Translations under genes and position numbers: made by a program | Shown: positions 15,636-24,185 of the stretch, piece after piece | Layout of the letters: each line of letters begins with the position of its first letter | How positions within the stretch are numbered: position 1 is the first letter of the stretch | Origin: Bacteroidota bacterium | GTDB lineage: Bacteria > Bacteroidota > Bacteroidia > AKYH767-A > OLB10 | Direction of reading: 5' to 3' | DNA length: 37,293 nucleotides | NCBI GenBank assembly: GCA_947447155.1 | Contig: CANFIN010000016.1 | Location: 1 to 37,293, forward strand | Notes under the pieces: generated by a model | Told to the model about the DNA's origin: nothing | The model's input: only the letters and a program-made list of their open reading frames with translations | Database searches by the model: none

Positions 15636-16057
15636 ACGCTTAATATTAGATTTCGGGAACTGCCTTCACCGTTTATAAAGATAATTGCTTTTGGCAAATT
15701 TAACAAACCCTCAATCATTTCGGGCCATTCAACTACACAAAGATTTCCGGAATAAAAGTAATCTTCATAACCAATATCATATACTTGCTCGATTTTGTCA
15801 ACGCGATAAAAATCAAAATGATAAAAAACAGCTCCATCGGAATTATAATACTCGTTAACAATAGAAAATGTAGGACTTTGAACTTCATCGATAACATCCA
15901 AAGCCGCAAACAACGACTTACTAAATGTAGTTTTTCCAGCACCTAAATCTCCTTTTAGACACAAAATACTTATACCTTCATTATTCAGAATAGAAATAAT
16001 TTCTAAAGCAACATTTGAATATTCTTCTAACCCGATGTTCAACCAACTTCTCTCCAT
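15632..16057 (-). CDS. tsaE: tRNA t6A biosynthesis ATPase TsaE
   Basis: A 141-residue P-loop ATPase required with TsaB, TsaC and TsaD to make threonylcarbamoyl-adenosine at tRNA position 37. The Walker A motif LKGDLGAGKTTF spans about residues 34-45. SPTFSIVNEYY, the HFDFYRV strand and VVEWPEM are typical of the family. The window also encodes MtaB, which modifies the t6A product further, though not in the same operon. The gene begins at the last base of porX (1-bp overlap) and overlaps ald by 4 bp. Confidence 0.95.
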   Translation of the reverse strand: MERSWLNIGLEEYSNVALEIISILNNEGISILCLKGDLGAGKTTFSKSLFAALDVIDEVQSPTFSIVNEYYNSDGAVFYHFDFYRVDKIEQVYDIGYEDYFYSGNLCVVEWPEMIEGLLNLPKAIIFINGEGSSRNLILSV

Positions 16058-17610
16058 TACTTACTTTTCAAGGTAATTACAGGTATGATCATTTCTTCTG
16101 GAGAAATTCCTCCATGCTGAAATGTATCTCTATAAAAATTCACGTAATAATTATAGTTGTTAGGATAAGCAAAAAACTTATCTCCCTTAATAAAAACATA
16201 AGAAGTACTGATATTCATTTTTGGAAGCATTGCATCAGCAGGATTTTTCACTTCCATCACATCGCGCTTTTCATAGTTAAGCGATTTGCCAACCTTATAT
16301 CGCAAATTTGTATTGGTGTTTTTATCGCCAACAATTTTTGATGGCTCATTTACTTTGATGGTACCATGATCAGTTGCGATTATAACTTTACATGGTTTTT
16401 CACTAATCCTTTTTAATGCTTCCAGAAGTGGGGAATGCGTAAACCACGATTTTGTAATTGAACGATATGCCTTTTCATCTTCGGCCAACTCCCTTATAAC
16501 TTGCATATCCGTTCTAGCATGTGAAAGCATATCTACGAAATTATAAACTATCACATTGAGCTTGTTTTGATGAAGGTTGGGAATATGATCTACAAGCTGC
16601 TTCCCAGCATCAATATTTGTAACTTTTGTGTATGAGAATTTATAGTTTTTCTGAAGTCTCTTTAAGTGATCCGCAAGAAAATCTTCTTCGTGATTATTTT
16701 TTCCTCCATCTTCGTCATCGTTTACCCACATATTTGGAAATCTTTTTTGAATATCCGAAGGCATCATGCCTGCAAAAATTGCGTTACGAGCGTACTGTGT
16801 AGCAGTCGGTAATATGCTACAAAAAGTTTCATCTTCTGTTACGGTAAAAAAGTCTGATAACAAAGGTTGTATTATTTTCCATTGATCATATCTCAAATTA
16901 TCTATCAATACAAAAAAGACAGGTACATCAGAATTATCTACAACAGGCAAAACTTTTTTACGAAGTAAATGATGAGATAATAGCGGCGCAGTATCTGGGT
17001 TTTTGAGCCAATCGATATAATTGTTTTCAATAAATTTTCCAAATTGAGAGTTAGCCTCTGCCTTCTGCATTTTTAAAATATCATACATTCCTTTATCAGA
17101 AGAATTCTCTAATTCAAGTTCCCAGAATACAATTTTTTTATAAATCTCTGTCCACTCCTGCCAATTCAATCTATCTGATAATCGCATCCCAATCTGACGA
17201 AATTCTTGCTGATAATTTTGATTTGTTTTCTCACTAATCAATCGCCGATGTTCTAGGTTCTTTTTAACTGAAAGCAATATCTGATTAGGGTTAACGGGCT
17301 TAATTAAGTAATCAGCTATTTTACTTCCAATCGCCTCCTCCATGATCTCCTCTGCTTCATTTTTAGTAATCATTACAACAGGTAAATCAGACTTAATATT
17401 TTTTATTTTTAGCAATGTTTCAATGCCTGACAATCCAGGCATGTTTTCATCAAGAAATACGATATCATAATAATTTTGACAAATTAAATCTAATGCATCA
17501 TTACCATTATTTGCAGTTTCAACTTGATATCCCTTTTCGTTTAAGAAAATAATATGCGGCCTTAATAAATCGATTTCATCGTCAGCCCAAAGAATTTTTA
17601 TTTTATCCAT
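16057..17610 (-). CDS. porX: PorX: T9SS response regulator with PglZ domain
   Basis: A 517-residue protein from the ATG at 17610 (MDKIKILWADDEID). A longer in-frame reading to 17751 is rejected because the receiver domain begins here and the extension has no domain character. The receiver occupies residues 1-120: acidic pair D10/D11, phosphoacceptor in VFLDENMPG (D54), switch region VVMITK and conserved Lys in YLIKPV. A helical linker leads to a PglZ/alkaline-phosphatase-like domain (about 210-517) with VFFVLIDNLRYDQW, LPTATQYARNA and VIIATDHGT. PorX is known in Porphyromonas and Flavobacterium as a regulator of type IX secretion, and its PglZ domain cleaves (cyclic) oligonucleotides. An exact TAnnTTTG box lies 14 bases upstream. 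Confidence 0.94.
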   Translation of the reverse strand: MDKIKILWADDEIDLLRPHIIFLNEKGYQVETANNGNDALDLICQNYYDIVFLDENMPGLSGIETLLKIKNIKSDLPVVMITKNEAEEIMEEAIGSKIADYLIKPVNPNQILLSVKKNLEHRRLISEKTNQNYQQEFRQIGMRLSDRLNWQEWTEIYKKIVFWELELENSSDKGMYDILKMQKAEANSQFGKFIENNYIDWLKNPDTAPLLSHHLLRKKVLPVVDNSDVPVFFVLIDNLRYDQWKIIQPLLSDFFTVTEDETFCSILPTATQYARNAIFAGMMPSDIQKRFPNMWVNDDEDGGKNNHEEDFLADHLKRLQKNYKFSYTKVTNIDAGKQLVDHIPNLHQNKLNVIVYNFVDMLSHARTDMQVIRELAEDEKAYRSITKSWFTHSPLLEALKRISEKPCKVIIATDHGTIKVNEPSKIVGDKNTNTNLRYKVGKSLNYEKRDVMEVKNPADAMLPKMNISTSYVFIKGDKFFAYPNNYNYYVNFYRDTFQHGGISPEEMIIPVITLKSK

Positions 17611-17624
17611 AGATTCTAATAACG

Positions 17625-17632
17625 CAAAAATA
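17625..17632 (-). promoter_or_regulatory. -7 promoter box of porX
   Basis: TATTTTTG on the minus strand is an exact TAnnTTTG match, 14 bases before the porX ATG. The nearest TTG (17650-17648) is 15 bp further up, slightly short of the usual 17-23 bp. The same eight bases plus CG precede mtaB. Confidence 0.5.
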
Positions 17633-17698
17633 CAATCTTTAATATGCCAAACATTACGATATTTGCTACTTCTTACAAAACTTGTTAAGTTGCCTTGC

Positions 17699-18937
17699 AT
17701 GATTATAAATAAAAATAAAATTTTTAATGATCCAGTATATGGATTTATCACACTTCCGAGCGATTTAATTTTTGATATTATTGAGCACCCTTGGTTTCAA
17801 CGCCTTCGAAGAATTCGTCAGCTAGGCCTTACCCATATGGTTTATCCTGGAGCCTTACATACTCGGTTTCATCATGCATTAGGGGCTTTACATTTAATGA
17901 CGGAGGCGATTAAAACTATAAAATCCAAAGGGCACGAAATAACAAAGGAAGAAGAAGTTGGAGCTTACATTGCAATTCTTCTTCATGATATCGGACATGG
18001 GCCATTTTCGCATGCACTCGAAAACTCCATTGTAACCGGAATAAGTCACGAAACCCTCTCTATTCTAATGATAGAAGAGTTGAACAAACAGTTTGATGGC
18101 AAACTATCTGTTGGCATTGAGATTTTGAAGAACAACTACAAGAAGAAGTTCTTACATCAATTAGTATCGAGCCAACTTGATATGGACCGTCTGGATTATT
18201 TGAACAGAGACAGTTTTTATACAGGAGTTATGGAAGGAACTATCGGATCTCAAAGAATTATTAAAATGCTTAATGTGTTCAATGATGAATTGGTGGTTGA
18301 TGAAAAAGGCCTTTATTCTATAGAGAAATTTATCATTTCGCGACGATTAATGTACTGGCAGGTATACTTGCACAAAACAGTTTTATCAGCTGAAAACATG
18401 CTGGTAAATATCTTAAAAAGAGCAAAGGAGCTTTTTCAAAATGGTGTGGAACTATTTACAACTCCTGCATTAAAATATTTTTTGGAAAACAACATTTCAC
18501 CTGAAAATCTAAAATCGAAAGAAGAGTTTTTAAATGTATTTTCTCAACTTGACGACTATGATATTTACGGCGCAATTAAAGTCTGGTGCAATCATTCAGA
18601 TGTTGTTTTATCAAGATTATCTAAGGGAATGATTAACCGCAAACTTTATAAGATCAGTTTACAGCTTGACAATTTTGACAATTCAAGTTTAGATTTGTAT
18701 AACCGTCGAATTGAAAATCAATGGAGCATAAATAAAGAGGATTATCACTATTTTGCTTTTGCCGGAAAAATATCAAACAGGGATTACAATCCGCAGGGCG
18801 AGCCCATAAAAATTCTTATGAGAAACCAGGATAAAATAACCCTACTTGGTGATGACGAAAAAATGGATGTTGCGATACTCTCTACACCTGTAAACAAATA
18901 CTTTCTATGTTATTTGCCTGAATTGGCTACTGATTAG
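17699..18937 (+). CDS. HD-domain phosphohydrolase (dNTPase/SAMHD1-like, COG1078 type)
   Basis: A 412-residue protein from the ATG at 17699; 12 further upstream codons without a start-like context are dropped. The metal-binding HD motif is complete: H58 in LHTRFHHALG, H96-D97 in LLHDIGHGPFSHALE, and the distal Asp in SSQLDMDRLDYLNRDS. These proteins hydrolyse (deoxy)nucleotides or related phosphates; the specific substrate is not readable. It is divergent from porX with 88 bp between the starts, including GATATTTG (17658-17665), a one-mismatch -7 box. It lies 60 bp before lpxD but lpxD has its own promoter box. Confidence 0.9.
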   Translation: MIINKNKIFNDPVYGFITLPSDLIFDIIEHPWFQRLRRIRQLGLTHMVYPGALHTRFHHALGALHLMTEAIKTIKSKGHEITKEEEVGAYIAILLHDIGHGPFSHALENSIVTGISHETLSILMIEELNKQFDGKLSVGIEILKNNYKKKFLHQLVSSQLDMDRLDYLNRDSFYTGVMEGTIGSQRIIKMLNVFNDELVVDEKGLYSIEKFIISRRLMYWQVYLHKTVLSAENMLVNILKRAKELFQNGVELFTTPALKYFLENNISPENLKSKEEFLNVFSQLDDYDIYGAIKVWCNHSDVVLSRLSKGMINRKLYKISLQLDNFDNSSLDLYNRRIENQWSINKEDYHYFAFAGKISNRDYNPQGEPIKILMRNQDKITLLGDDEKMDVAILSTPVNKYFLCYLPELATD

Positions 18938-18980
18938 GCAAAATGGCAATTATTCTTTCCCTACTTGATGTTCATTTTGC

Positions 18981-18988
18981 TAACTTTG
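18981..18988 (+). promoter_or_regulatory. -7 promoter box of the lipid A operon
   Basis: TAACTTTG matches TAnnTTTG exactly and ends 9 bases before the lpxD ATG. The best -33 candidate is a weak TTT at 22 bp. It would drive lpxD-lpxC/fabZ-lpxA and the ATPase with a leader of only a few bases. Confidence 0.5.
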
Positions 18989-18997
18989 TGACCCATC

Positions 18998-20035
18998 ATG
19001 GAATTCACAGCCAAACAAATCGCTGAATTGCTTAACGGAACCATTGAAGGTGATTCGGAAGCAAGAGTATCACGCCTATCAAAAATTGAAGAAGGGACAA
19101 CAGGTTCATTAACTTTTTTGGCCAATCCTGCTTACACTTCATTTGCGTATACAACCAAAGCTACTGTTCTTATTACTGGAGTAGATTTCATCCCTGAAGG
19201 ACCAATTACACCTACAATAATTCGAGTTGAAAATGCTTATGCTGGATTTGCTAAGCTACTTGAAGTTTACAATACTATCCAGCGGAACAAGTCAGGTATT
19301 GAGCCCAATTCATTCATTGACGATACGGCAACTATAGGCGCTAATATTTATGTTGGAGCCTTTGCTTATATAGGAAAAAATGTGCGCCTTGGCGAAAACA
19401 CAAAGATTTATCCTCATTGCTATATTGGCGATAATTGCGTAATTGGAAACAACACAACCTTATTCCCAGGAGTAAAATTATATTCTGATTGTGTAATAGG
19501 CAATGATGTTACTATCCATTCGGGAGTAGTTATCGGTGCTGATGGATTTGGATTCGCACCCAACGAGAATAATAATTATCAAAAAGTAGCTCAAATTGGC
19601 AATGTAATTATTGAAGATCAAGTTGAAATTGGCGCAAATTCAACGATTGATCGTGCAACCCTTGGATCAACAATTATTAGAAGAGGTGTTAAATTAGATA
19701 ATCTGATTCAAATAGCACACAATGTAGAAATTGGAGAAAACACTGTTATAGCCGCCCAAACTGGTGTTGCAGGTTCTACCAAAATTGGAAAAAACTGCAT
19801 GATTGGTGGCCAGGTTGGTATTGGTGGTCATATTGTTATTGCAGATGGAACTAAACTGGCTGGTCAATCTGGCGCATCTGCCTCAACAAAAGAAAATGAA
19901 ACTCTGCAAGGTACGCCAGCAATAAATATTGGAAATTATAAACGATCATATATTCTCTTCAAGAAACTTCCTGAGTTGGAGAAAAAAATAATCGCTATCG
20001 AAAAACAAATTACTTCACAAGGAAATAATTCATGA
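18998..20035 (+). CDS. lpxD: UDP-3-O-(3-hydroxyacyl)glucosamine N-acyltransferase LpxD
   Basis: A 345-residue acyltransferase for the third step of lipid A synthesis, adding the N-linked hydroxyacyl chain. An N-terminal uridine-binding domain (to about residue 100) is followed by a left-handed beta-helix of hexapeptide repeats (many [LIV]GxNxx units) and a C-terminal helix. Diagnostic stretches are HSGVVIGADGFGFAP and LIQIAHNVEIGENTVIAAQ, the latter with the catalytic histidine. It overlaps the next gene by 4 bp, so the lipid A genes are coupled. Confidence 0.96.
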   Translation: MEFTAKQIAELLNGTIEGDSEARVSRLSKIEEGTTGSLTFLANPAYTSFAYTTKATVLITGVDFIPEGPITPTIIRVENAYAGFAKLLEVYNTIQRNKSGIEPNSFIDDTATIGANIYVGAFAYIGKNVRLGENTKIYPHCYIGDNCVIGNNTTLFPGVKLYSDCVIGNDVTIHSGVVIGADGFGFAPNENNNYQKVAQIGNVIIEDQVEIGANSTIDRATLGSTIIRRGVKLDNLIQIAHNVEIGENTVIAAQTGVAGSTKIGKNCMIGGQVGIGGHIVIADGTKLAGQSGASASTKENETLQGTPAINIGNYKRSYILFKKLPELEKKIIAIEKQITSQGNNS

Positions 20036-21420
20036 GAACCCATCAATCAACTATAAAAAAGTCGGTTACAGTATCGGGAGTTGGACTTCATACAGGAGTA
20101 CCCGTGACGTTAACTTTTCACCCAGCACCTGAAAACCATTGGTACGTATTTAAGCGCATTGATCTAGAAGAACAACCTTGTATAAAAGTAGATGCTGATA
20201 ATGTTTCAGATACTTCAAGAGGAACTACTTTGCAAAAGAATGGAGCTAAAATAAGCACGACTGAACATGTTTTAGCTGCACTTATCGGACTTCAAATTGA
20301 TAATGTTTTAATTGAAGTCAATGGACCTGAGGCACCGATTATGGATGGCAGCTCAAAGCCATTTGTAGATGCATTGCTTGAGGCAGGTATTGAGGAACAA
20401 GATGCTCCAAGAGATATATTCGTACTAGAAGATATAATCACTTATGAAGAGCCAAGCAGAAATGTAGAAATGCTTGCAGTCCCTAGTCCTGATTATAGAA
20501 TTACCGTGATGGTTGACTACAACAGCCCAGTTCTAGGAACTCAACATGCGCAGCTTCATCATATTGACGAGTTTAAAGATAATATTTCTCCTTGCAGAAC
20601 TTTTGTTTTTGTTCACGAATTAGAAATGTTAGTGAAGCATAACTTAATAAAAGGTGGCGACTTAAACAACGCAATTGTGGTTGTTGACAGAGAAATATCT
20701 CAAGAAAAACTAGACGACTTAGCGAAGCTATTGAACAAACCTAATGTTCAAATTAAAGAAAAAGGGTTTTTAAATAACACTTCGCTTCATTTTCAAAATG
20801 AACCAGCAAGACATAAACTGTTAGATATAATAGGTGACTTAGCTTTAATCGGGCAGCCTATACAAGGACATGTTTTAGCTGCAAGGCCAGGACATGCAGC
20901 CAATGTTGAGCTTGCTAAAAAGATTAAGGCCCTTATCAAATCTAAAAAAGGTTCTGTAAAAAAGTATGATTTAAATGCACCTTCGATATACGATGTAAAT
21001 CAAGTGGCATCAATGCTACCTCATCGCTACCCATTTTTATTAGTTGACAAAATAATTGAACTAGGCGAATCACATGTTGTAGGAGTTAAAAATGTGACAA
21101 TGAATGAATGGTTTTTTCAAGGACATTTCCCGAATAATCCTGTGATGCCAGGTGTATTGATGATTGAAGCGATGGCTCAAACAGGGGGCATTTTAGTGCT
21201 TAGCACTGTTCCTGATCCAGAAAACTATTGGACGTATTTCATGAAAATAACTGAAGCCCGATTCAAGCAAAAAGTAATGCCTGGTGACACCTTAGTGTTT
21301 CACTTAAGTTTAATAACACCAATTCGCCGTGGAATTTGCCATATGAAAGGCGAAGCTATTGTTGGAGACAAAATCGTAATGGAAGCAGAAATGATGGCTC
21401 AAATTGTAAAGAAAAGTTAA
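20032..21420 (+). CDS. lpxC/fabZ: Bifunctional UDP-3-O-acyl-GlcNAc deacetylase / 3-hydroxyacyl-ACP dehydratase (LpxC-FabZ fusion)
   Basis: A 462-residue fusion. Residues 1 to about 305 are LpxC, the zinc deacetylase that commits to lipid A: STTEHVLAALIGLQIDNV and EPARHKLLDIIGDLALIG carry the metal ligands and HVLAARPGHAAN the catalytic histidine. Residues about 320-462 are FabZ, which dehydrates 3-hydroxyacyl-ACP: LPHRYPFLLVDKI has the catalytic His and NNPVMPGVLMIEAMAQTGG the catalytic Glu. Both enzymes compete for hydroxyacyl-ACP-derived intermediates, so fusion may balance lipid A and phospholipid synthesis. The same fusion is known across Bacteroidota. No missing key residues. Confidence 0.96.
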   Translation: MRTHQSTIKKSVTVSGVGLHTGVPVTLTFHPAPENHWYVFKRIDLEEQPCIKVDADNVSDTSRGTTLQKNGAKISTTEHVLAALIGLQIDNVLIEVNGPEAPIMDGSSKPFVDALLEAGIEEQDAPRDIFVLEDIITYEEPSRNVEMLAVPSPDYRITVMVDYNSPVLGTQHAQLHHIDEFKDNISPCRTFVFVHELEMLVKHNLIKGGDLNNAIVVVDREISQEKLDDLAKLLNKPNVQIKEKGFLNNTSLHFQNEPARHKLLDIIGDLALIGQPIQGHVLAARPGHAANVELAKKIKALIKSKKGSVKKYDLNAPSIYDVNQVASMLPHRYPFLLVDKIIELGESHVVGVKNVTMNEWFFQGHFPNNPVMPGVLMIEAMAQTGGILVLSTVPDPENYWTYFMKITEARFKQKVMPGDTLVFHLSLITPIRRGICHMKGEAIVGDKIVMEAEMMAQIVKKS

Positions 21421-21422
21421 CT

Positions 21423-22208
21423 ATGAACTTTCCAATGACCAACATTCATCCCGATGCTCGTATAGGCGCTAACGTTACAGTGAGTCCGTTTACAACTATT
21501 GAAGCTGATGTAGAGATTGGCGACAATACTTGGATAGGCCCCAATGTTACAATTTTTGACGGAGCTAGAATAGGAAGTGATTGCAAAATTTTTCCAGGTG
21601 CCGTTATATCTGCTATTCCGCAAGATTTAAAATACAGAGGCGAAAAAACTTATACAACTATTGGCAATAACACAACTATAAGAGAGTGTGTAACAATAAA
21701 CCGAGGAACAGAGGCACTAGGAAAAACGGTTGTTGGAGCAAACTGTTTATTGATGGCATATGTGCATGTTGCACATGATTGCATTGTTGGGAATAATGTA
21801 ATATTGGCCAACTCTGTTAATTTAGCAGGCCATGTAATAATTGATGATTGGGCTATTCTTGAAGGATATGTAGGCGTCTCTCAGTTTATTAGAATTGGGG
21901 AGCATAGCTTTATTGCGGGACAGACAGGAGTTCGAAAAAATGTACCGCCTTTTGTAAAGGCTGCTAGAGAGCCATTATCATATGCAGGAATTAATAGCGT
22001 AGGATTGAAGCGTAGAGGATATAGTGACAAAGACATTAATGATATACAAGAATTTTACAGGGTACTCTTTTTAAGAGGACATTCCGTATCGAATGCGATT
22101 AACATTATTGAAGAAAATAACAACTCAGAGATCATTAAAGAGATCATTGAATTCATAAAGCAAAGTGATAAAGGAATCATCAAAGGACTATCAAACAGCA
22201 ACGAATAA
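21423..22208 (+). CDS. lpxA: Acyl-ACP-UDP-N-acetylglucosamine O-acyltransferase LpxA
   Basis: A 261-residue hexapeptide-repeat acyltransferase for the first step of lipid A synthesis. It starts at the ATG at 21423, 2 bp after the lpxC/fabZ stop codon; the in-frame extension into that gene is rejected because it has no hexapeptide character. MTNIHPDARIGANVTVSPFT opens the beta-helix, LMAYVHVAHDCIVGNN contains the catalytic histidine, and SVGLKRRGYSDKDI with the following helices is the typical LpxA C-terminal domain. A second ATG 12 bp later (MTNIHP) is an equally possible start. Confidence 0.95.
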   Translation: MNFPMTNIHPDARIGANVTVSPFTTIEADVEIGDNTWIGPNVTIFDGARIGSDCKIFPGAVISAIPQDLKYRGEKTYTTIGNNTTIRECVTINRGTEALGKTVVGANCLLMAYVHVAHDCIVGNNVILANSVNLAGHVIIDDWAILEGYVGVSQFIRIGEHSFIAGQTGVRKNVPPFVKAAREPLSYAGINSVGLKRRGYSDKDINDIQEFYRVLFLRGHSVSNAINIIEENNNSEIIKEIIEFIKQSDKGIIKGLSNSNE

Positions 22209-22212
22209 TTGA

Positions 22213-22839
22213 ATGAAAATCACCTGTACAGATATCAGTAAGAAATATCAAGGCCAGTGGATATTTTCAAACATCACTTTTGATTTCGTTGAAAAAAGCA
22301 AAACTGCAATCGTAGGATTTAATGGTTCGGGTAAATCAACATTACTAAGTATTCTTTCAGGCTATACCACGCCAACAAAGGGCGAAATAAAACATGTTAT
22401 AAATAACAGCGAGATTTCGAAAGATGAATTATTCAATCACCTTTCCATCGGATCTCCCTATGTCGAAGTTCCTGAAGAATTAAGTACCGCAGAATTAATT
22501 AAAACTTTTAGTCCATTTAAACCATTTATTAAAGGCTTGAATGAAGTTGAAATATTAGAATACTTGCGTTTAACTAAAGAATCTGAAAAACCTATCAAGT
22601 ATTTTTCATCTGGCATGAAGCAACGCCTAAAAATCGGATTAGCCATTTTAGCAGATACTCCTCTACTATTACTTGACGAACCAATTTCTAATTTAGACAA
22701 AGAAGGAGTACAATGGTTTGACCATATTATGCAGGAATTTATTGGCAGCAAGACTGTTATTATTGCCTCTAACAATATTAATGACGAAATAAAATTCTGT
22801 AGTTCGATTATCGACATAAGCAATTATAAAAGAATTTAG
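22213..22839 (+). CDS. ABC transporter ATP-binding protein, partner unknown
   Basis: A short 208-residue ATPase with Walker A VGFNGSGKST (about residues 35-44), signature FSSGMKQRLKIGLAI and Walker B LLLLDEPISNLD. Size and motif style resemble CcmA-type exporter ATPases. It starts 4 bp after lpxA and is probably transcribed with the lipid A genes, but no permease gene is next to it. The following gene is a broken membrane protein that does not look like an ABC permease. The link to lipid A transport is therefore only positional; MsbA- or LptB-like identity is not supported. Confidence 0.88.
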   Translation: MKITCTDISKKYQGQWIFSNITFDFVEKSKTAIVGFNGSGKSTLLSILSGYTTPTKGEIKHVINNSEISKDELFNHLSIGSPYVEVPEELSTAELIKTFSPFKPFIKGLNEVEILEYLRLTKESEKPIKYFSSGMKQRLKIGLAILADTPLLLLDEPISNLDKEGVQWFDHIMQEFIGSKTVIIASNNINDEIKFCSSIIDISNYKRI

Positions 22840-22898
22840 CGACGATAAAAAACTGGACAATTTTCAATCAGCTGATTCACTATTAAAATTAGATAGTC

Positions 22899-23307
22899 AT
22901 GAAGAAATCAAATTACGAATTTTACTAGCTGGCCATATTTGCAATATGCTTTATTTCATATCAACAAATTTCTGACAATATCAGACCAGAATACGTTGGA
23001 GATAATTACATTATTAAATATTTATTAGGAGTTGCGCCTAATTTTTTCCTGCTATCGGCATTCCTTCATTATTTGTTGTTTTAATTCCACAATTGAAAAA
23101 TACTTATAAATGGATTAATGATAAAAACACTTAATTGCGAATCTAATTTCAATAACCGGACTTATCACCTGGGAATTTATTCAGGCTTACTCGGCAAATT
23201 TACATTTTGACTGGAACGATATTCTTTGGACATTAATAGGTGCTTTTGTTTTTCAATTATTATGGAAGATAACACATAAAACAATACAGCATCGTGATGA
23301 TGAATAA
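22899..23307 (+). pseudogene. Broken gene for a small membrane protein (in-frame stop plus two frameshifts)
   Basis: Starting at an ATG at 22899 the frame meets TAG at 22926-22928, then continues as a membrane protein (LAIFAICFISYQQISDNI, YLLGVAPNF). Near 23041-23048 a six-T run lacks one base and the frame shifts to PAIGIPSLFVVLIPQL and YKWIND. Near 23125 a five-A run again lacks one base and the frame shifts to LIANLISITGLITWEFIQAY, FDWNDILWTLIGAFVFQLLW and a final stop at 23307. The reassembled product has about four membrane helices and about 135 residues. I recall similar small Bacteroidota membrane proteins without a named function (VanZ-like in feel). Both indels sit in homopolymers, so sequencing error is a possible explanation for them, but not for the TAG codon. 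Confidence 0.75.
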
Positions 23308-23370
23308 CTAACAAAACAGTCGGCATGATATGAATGAAATTTATCTCGTTACAATATCGAAATTTAAAAT

Positions 23371-23925
23371 CTATTGAGCGCTTTTTTTAAACAGCAGCTC
23401 GCTTTTATCATTTAACGCATCAAAATAAAAATCCGAAAAATCGTTACAACAACTTGCACTTAATACTGACTTATCTAAATAAAAAAACCGATTTGAAGAG
23501 TTATAAATTTCAAATCCCCTTGCAGGTCGATTATAATAAAAAATCAAGTTTGTCAAGTTTGCTTTTTTGTAATTATCCAATTTTATTTGTTTGAAAGAAG
23601 TAATTATTTGTACTGATTTATCATTTTTCAAAACAAAAACATCCACACCTACATAACCACTATCTAGCAAGATGACATGAAGTAACCTTTGACTTTTTAT
23701 TTTACTTACAGACAAGTCCTCCACTAACCAATAGTTACTACTATCAATGTTTGATAAATTTACAATGTGGGCTTCGCCAATACAAGAGCTAATGCCATTG
23801 ACTTTTTTATTAATTGAAAAGTCACCGCAAAGCCAATTCGAAAACTGACGGTGATTTTGACCTTTACTTGTGGAGCAAAAAAGTAATAAAATAATCGAAA
23901 TGGAAATAGTTCTCAAACTAGTCAT
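23371..23925 (-). CDS. Secreted protein of unknown function
   Basis: A 184-residue protein with a clear signal peptide (SISIILLLFCSTSKGQ, cleavage after GQ or before NHRQ). I do not recognise the mature domain. It has short beta-strand-like segments (YWLVEDLSVSKIKSQRLLHV, LNDKSELLFKK), and four mature-region cysteines, two of them adjacent (SASCCND). The style is that of small Bacteroidota periplasmic proteins. It is transcribed alone on the minus strand, with CAAATAAA just upstream (a one-mismatch -7 box on that strand, 7 bases from the ATG). The 260 bp between it and the next gene hold only AT-rich sequence and a weak 6-bp stem (24153-24171). Confidence 0.75.
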   Translation of the reverse strand: MTSLRTISISIILLLFCSTSKGQNHRQFSNWLCGDFSINKKVNGISSCIGEAHIVNLSNIDSSNYWLVEDLSVSKIKSQRLLHVILLDSGYVGVDVFVLKNDKSVQIITSFKQIKLDNYKKANLTNLIFYYNRPARGFEIYNSSNRFFYLDKSVLSASCCNDFSDFYFDALNDKSELLFKKSAQ

Positions 23926-24185
23926 ATTGGAGCAAATAAAAGTACCACAAAAGAGTCGGTTTTTAATAAAATGTTTGACTTTTCAATAGCTTCTTACATT
24001 GACTCAGCTTGGATTAAATTTATTTTCAATCTAATAATTAGGCCTATTAGAGGGGGAAACATTAAATCATCCTATTTTGAATTGCCATAAAACATACTTT
24101 TTCTTACAAAAGAAATGAAAACTGAATAATTGAAAATAGCTGCTTCAAATGCGATGTAGTTTGCATACATCAAAAACAAACAGCT

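Noticed and set aside
16015-16341. 108-codon plus-strand open frame across the tsaE/porX junction
   Set aside because: It is antisense to two well-supported genes and its composition (runs of Ile, Phe, His) is that of a shadow frame.
17611-17751. 47-codon N-terminal extension of PorX
   Set aside because: The receiver domain begins at the ATG at 17610 and a TAnnTTTG box lies between 17625 and 17632, inside the supposed extension.
21336-21422. N-terminal extension of LpxA into the lpxC/fabZ gene
   Set aside because: It is an out-of-frame reading of the FabZ end and lacks hexapeptide repeats; ATG 21423 starts the normal LpxA.
22458-22823. 121-codon minus-strand open frame inside the ABC ATPase gene
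   Set aside because: It lies opposite Walker B and signature motifs of a clear ATPase and shows no features of its own.
24153-24171. Inverted repeat GATGTA/TACATC before the CHU_C gene as an operator or riboswitch
   Set aside because: Only 6 bp in AT-rich DNA, no U-tail and no partner site; too weak to call.
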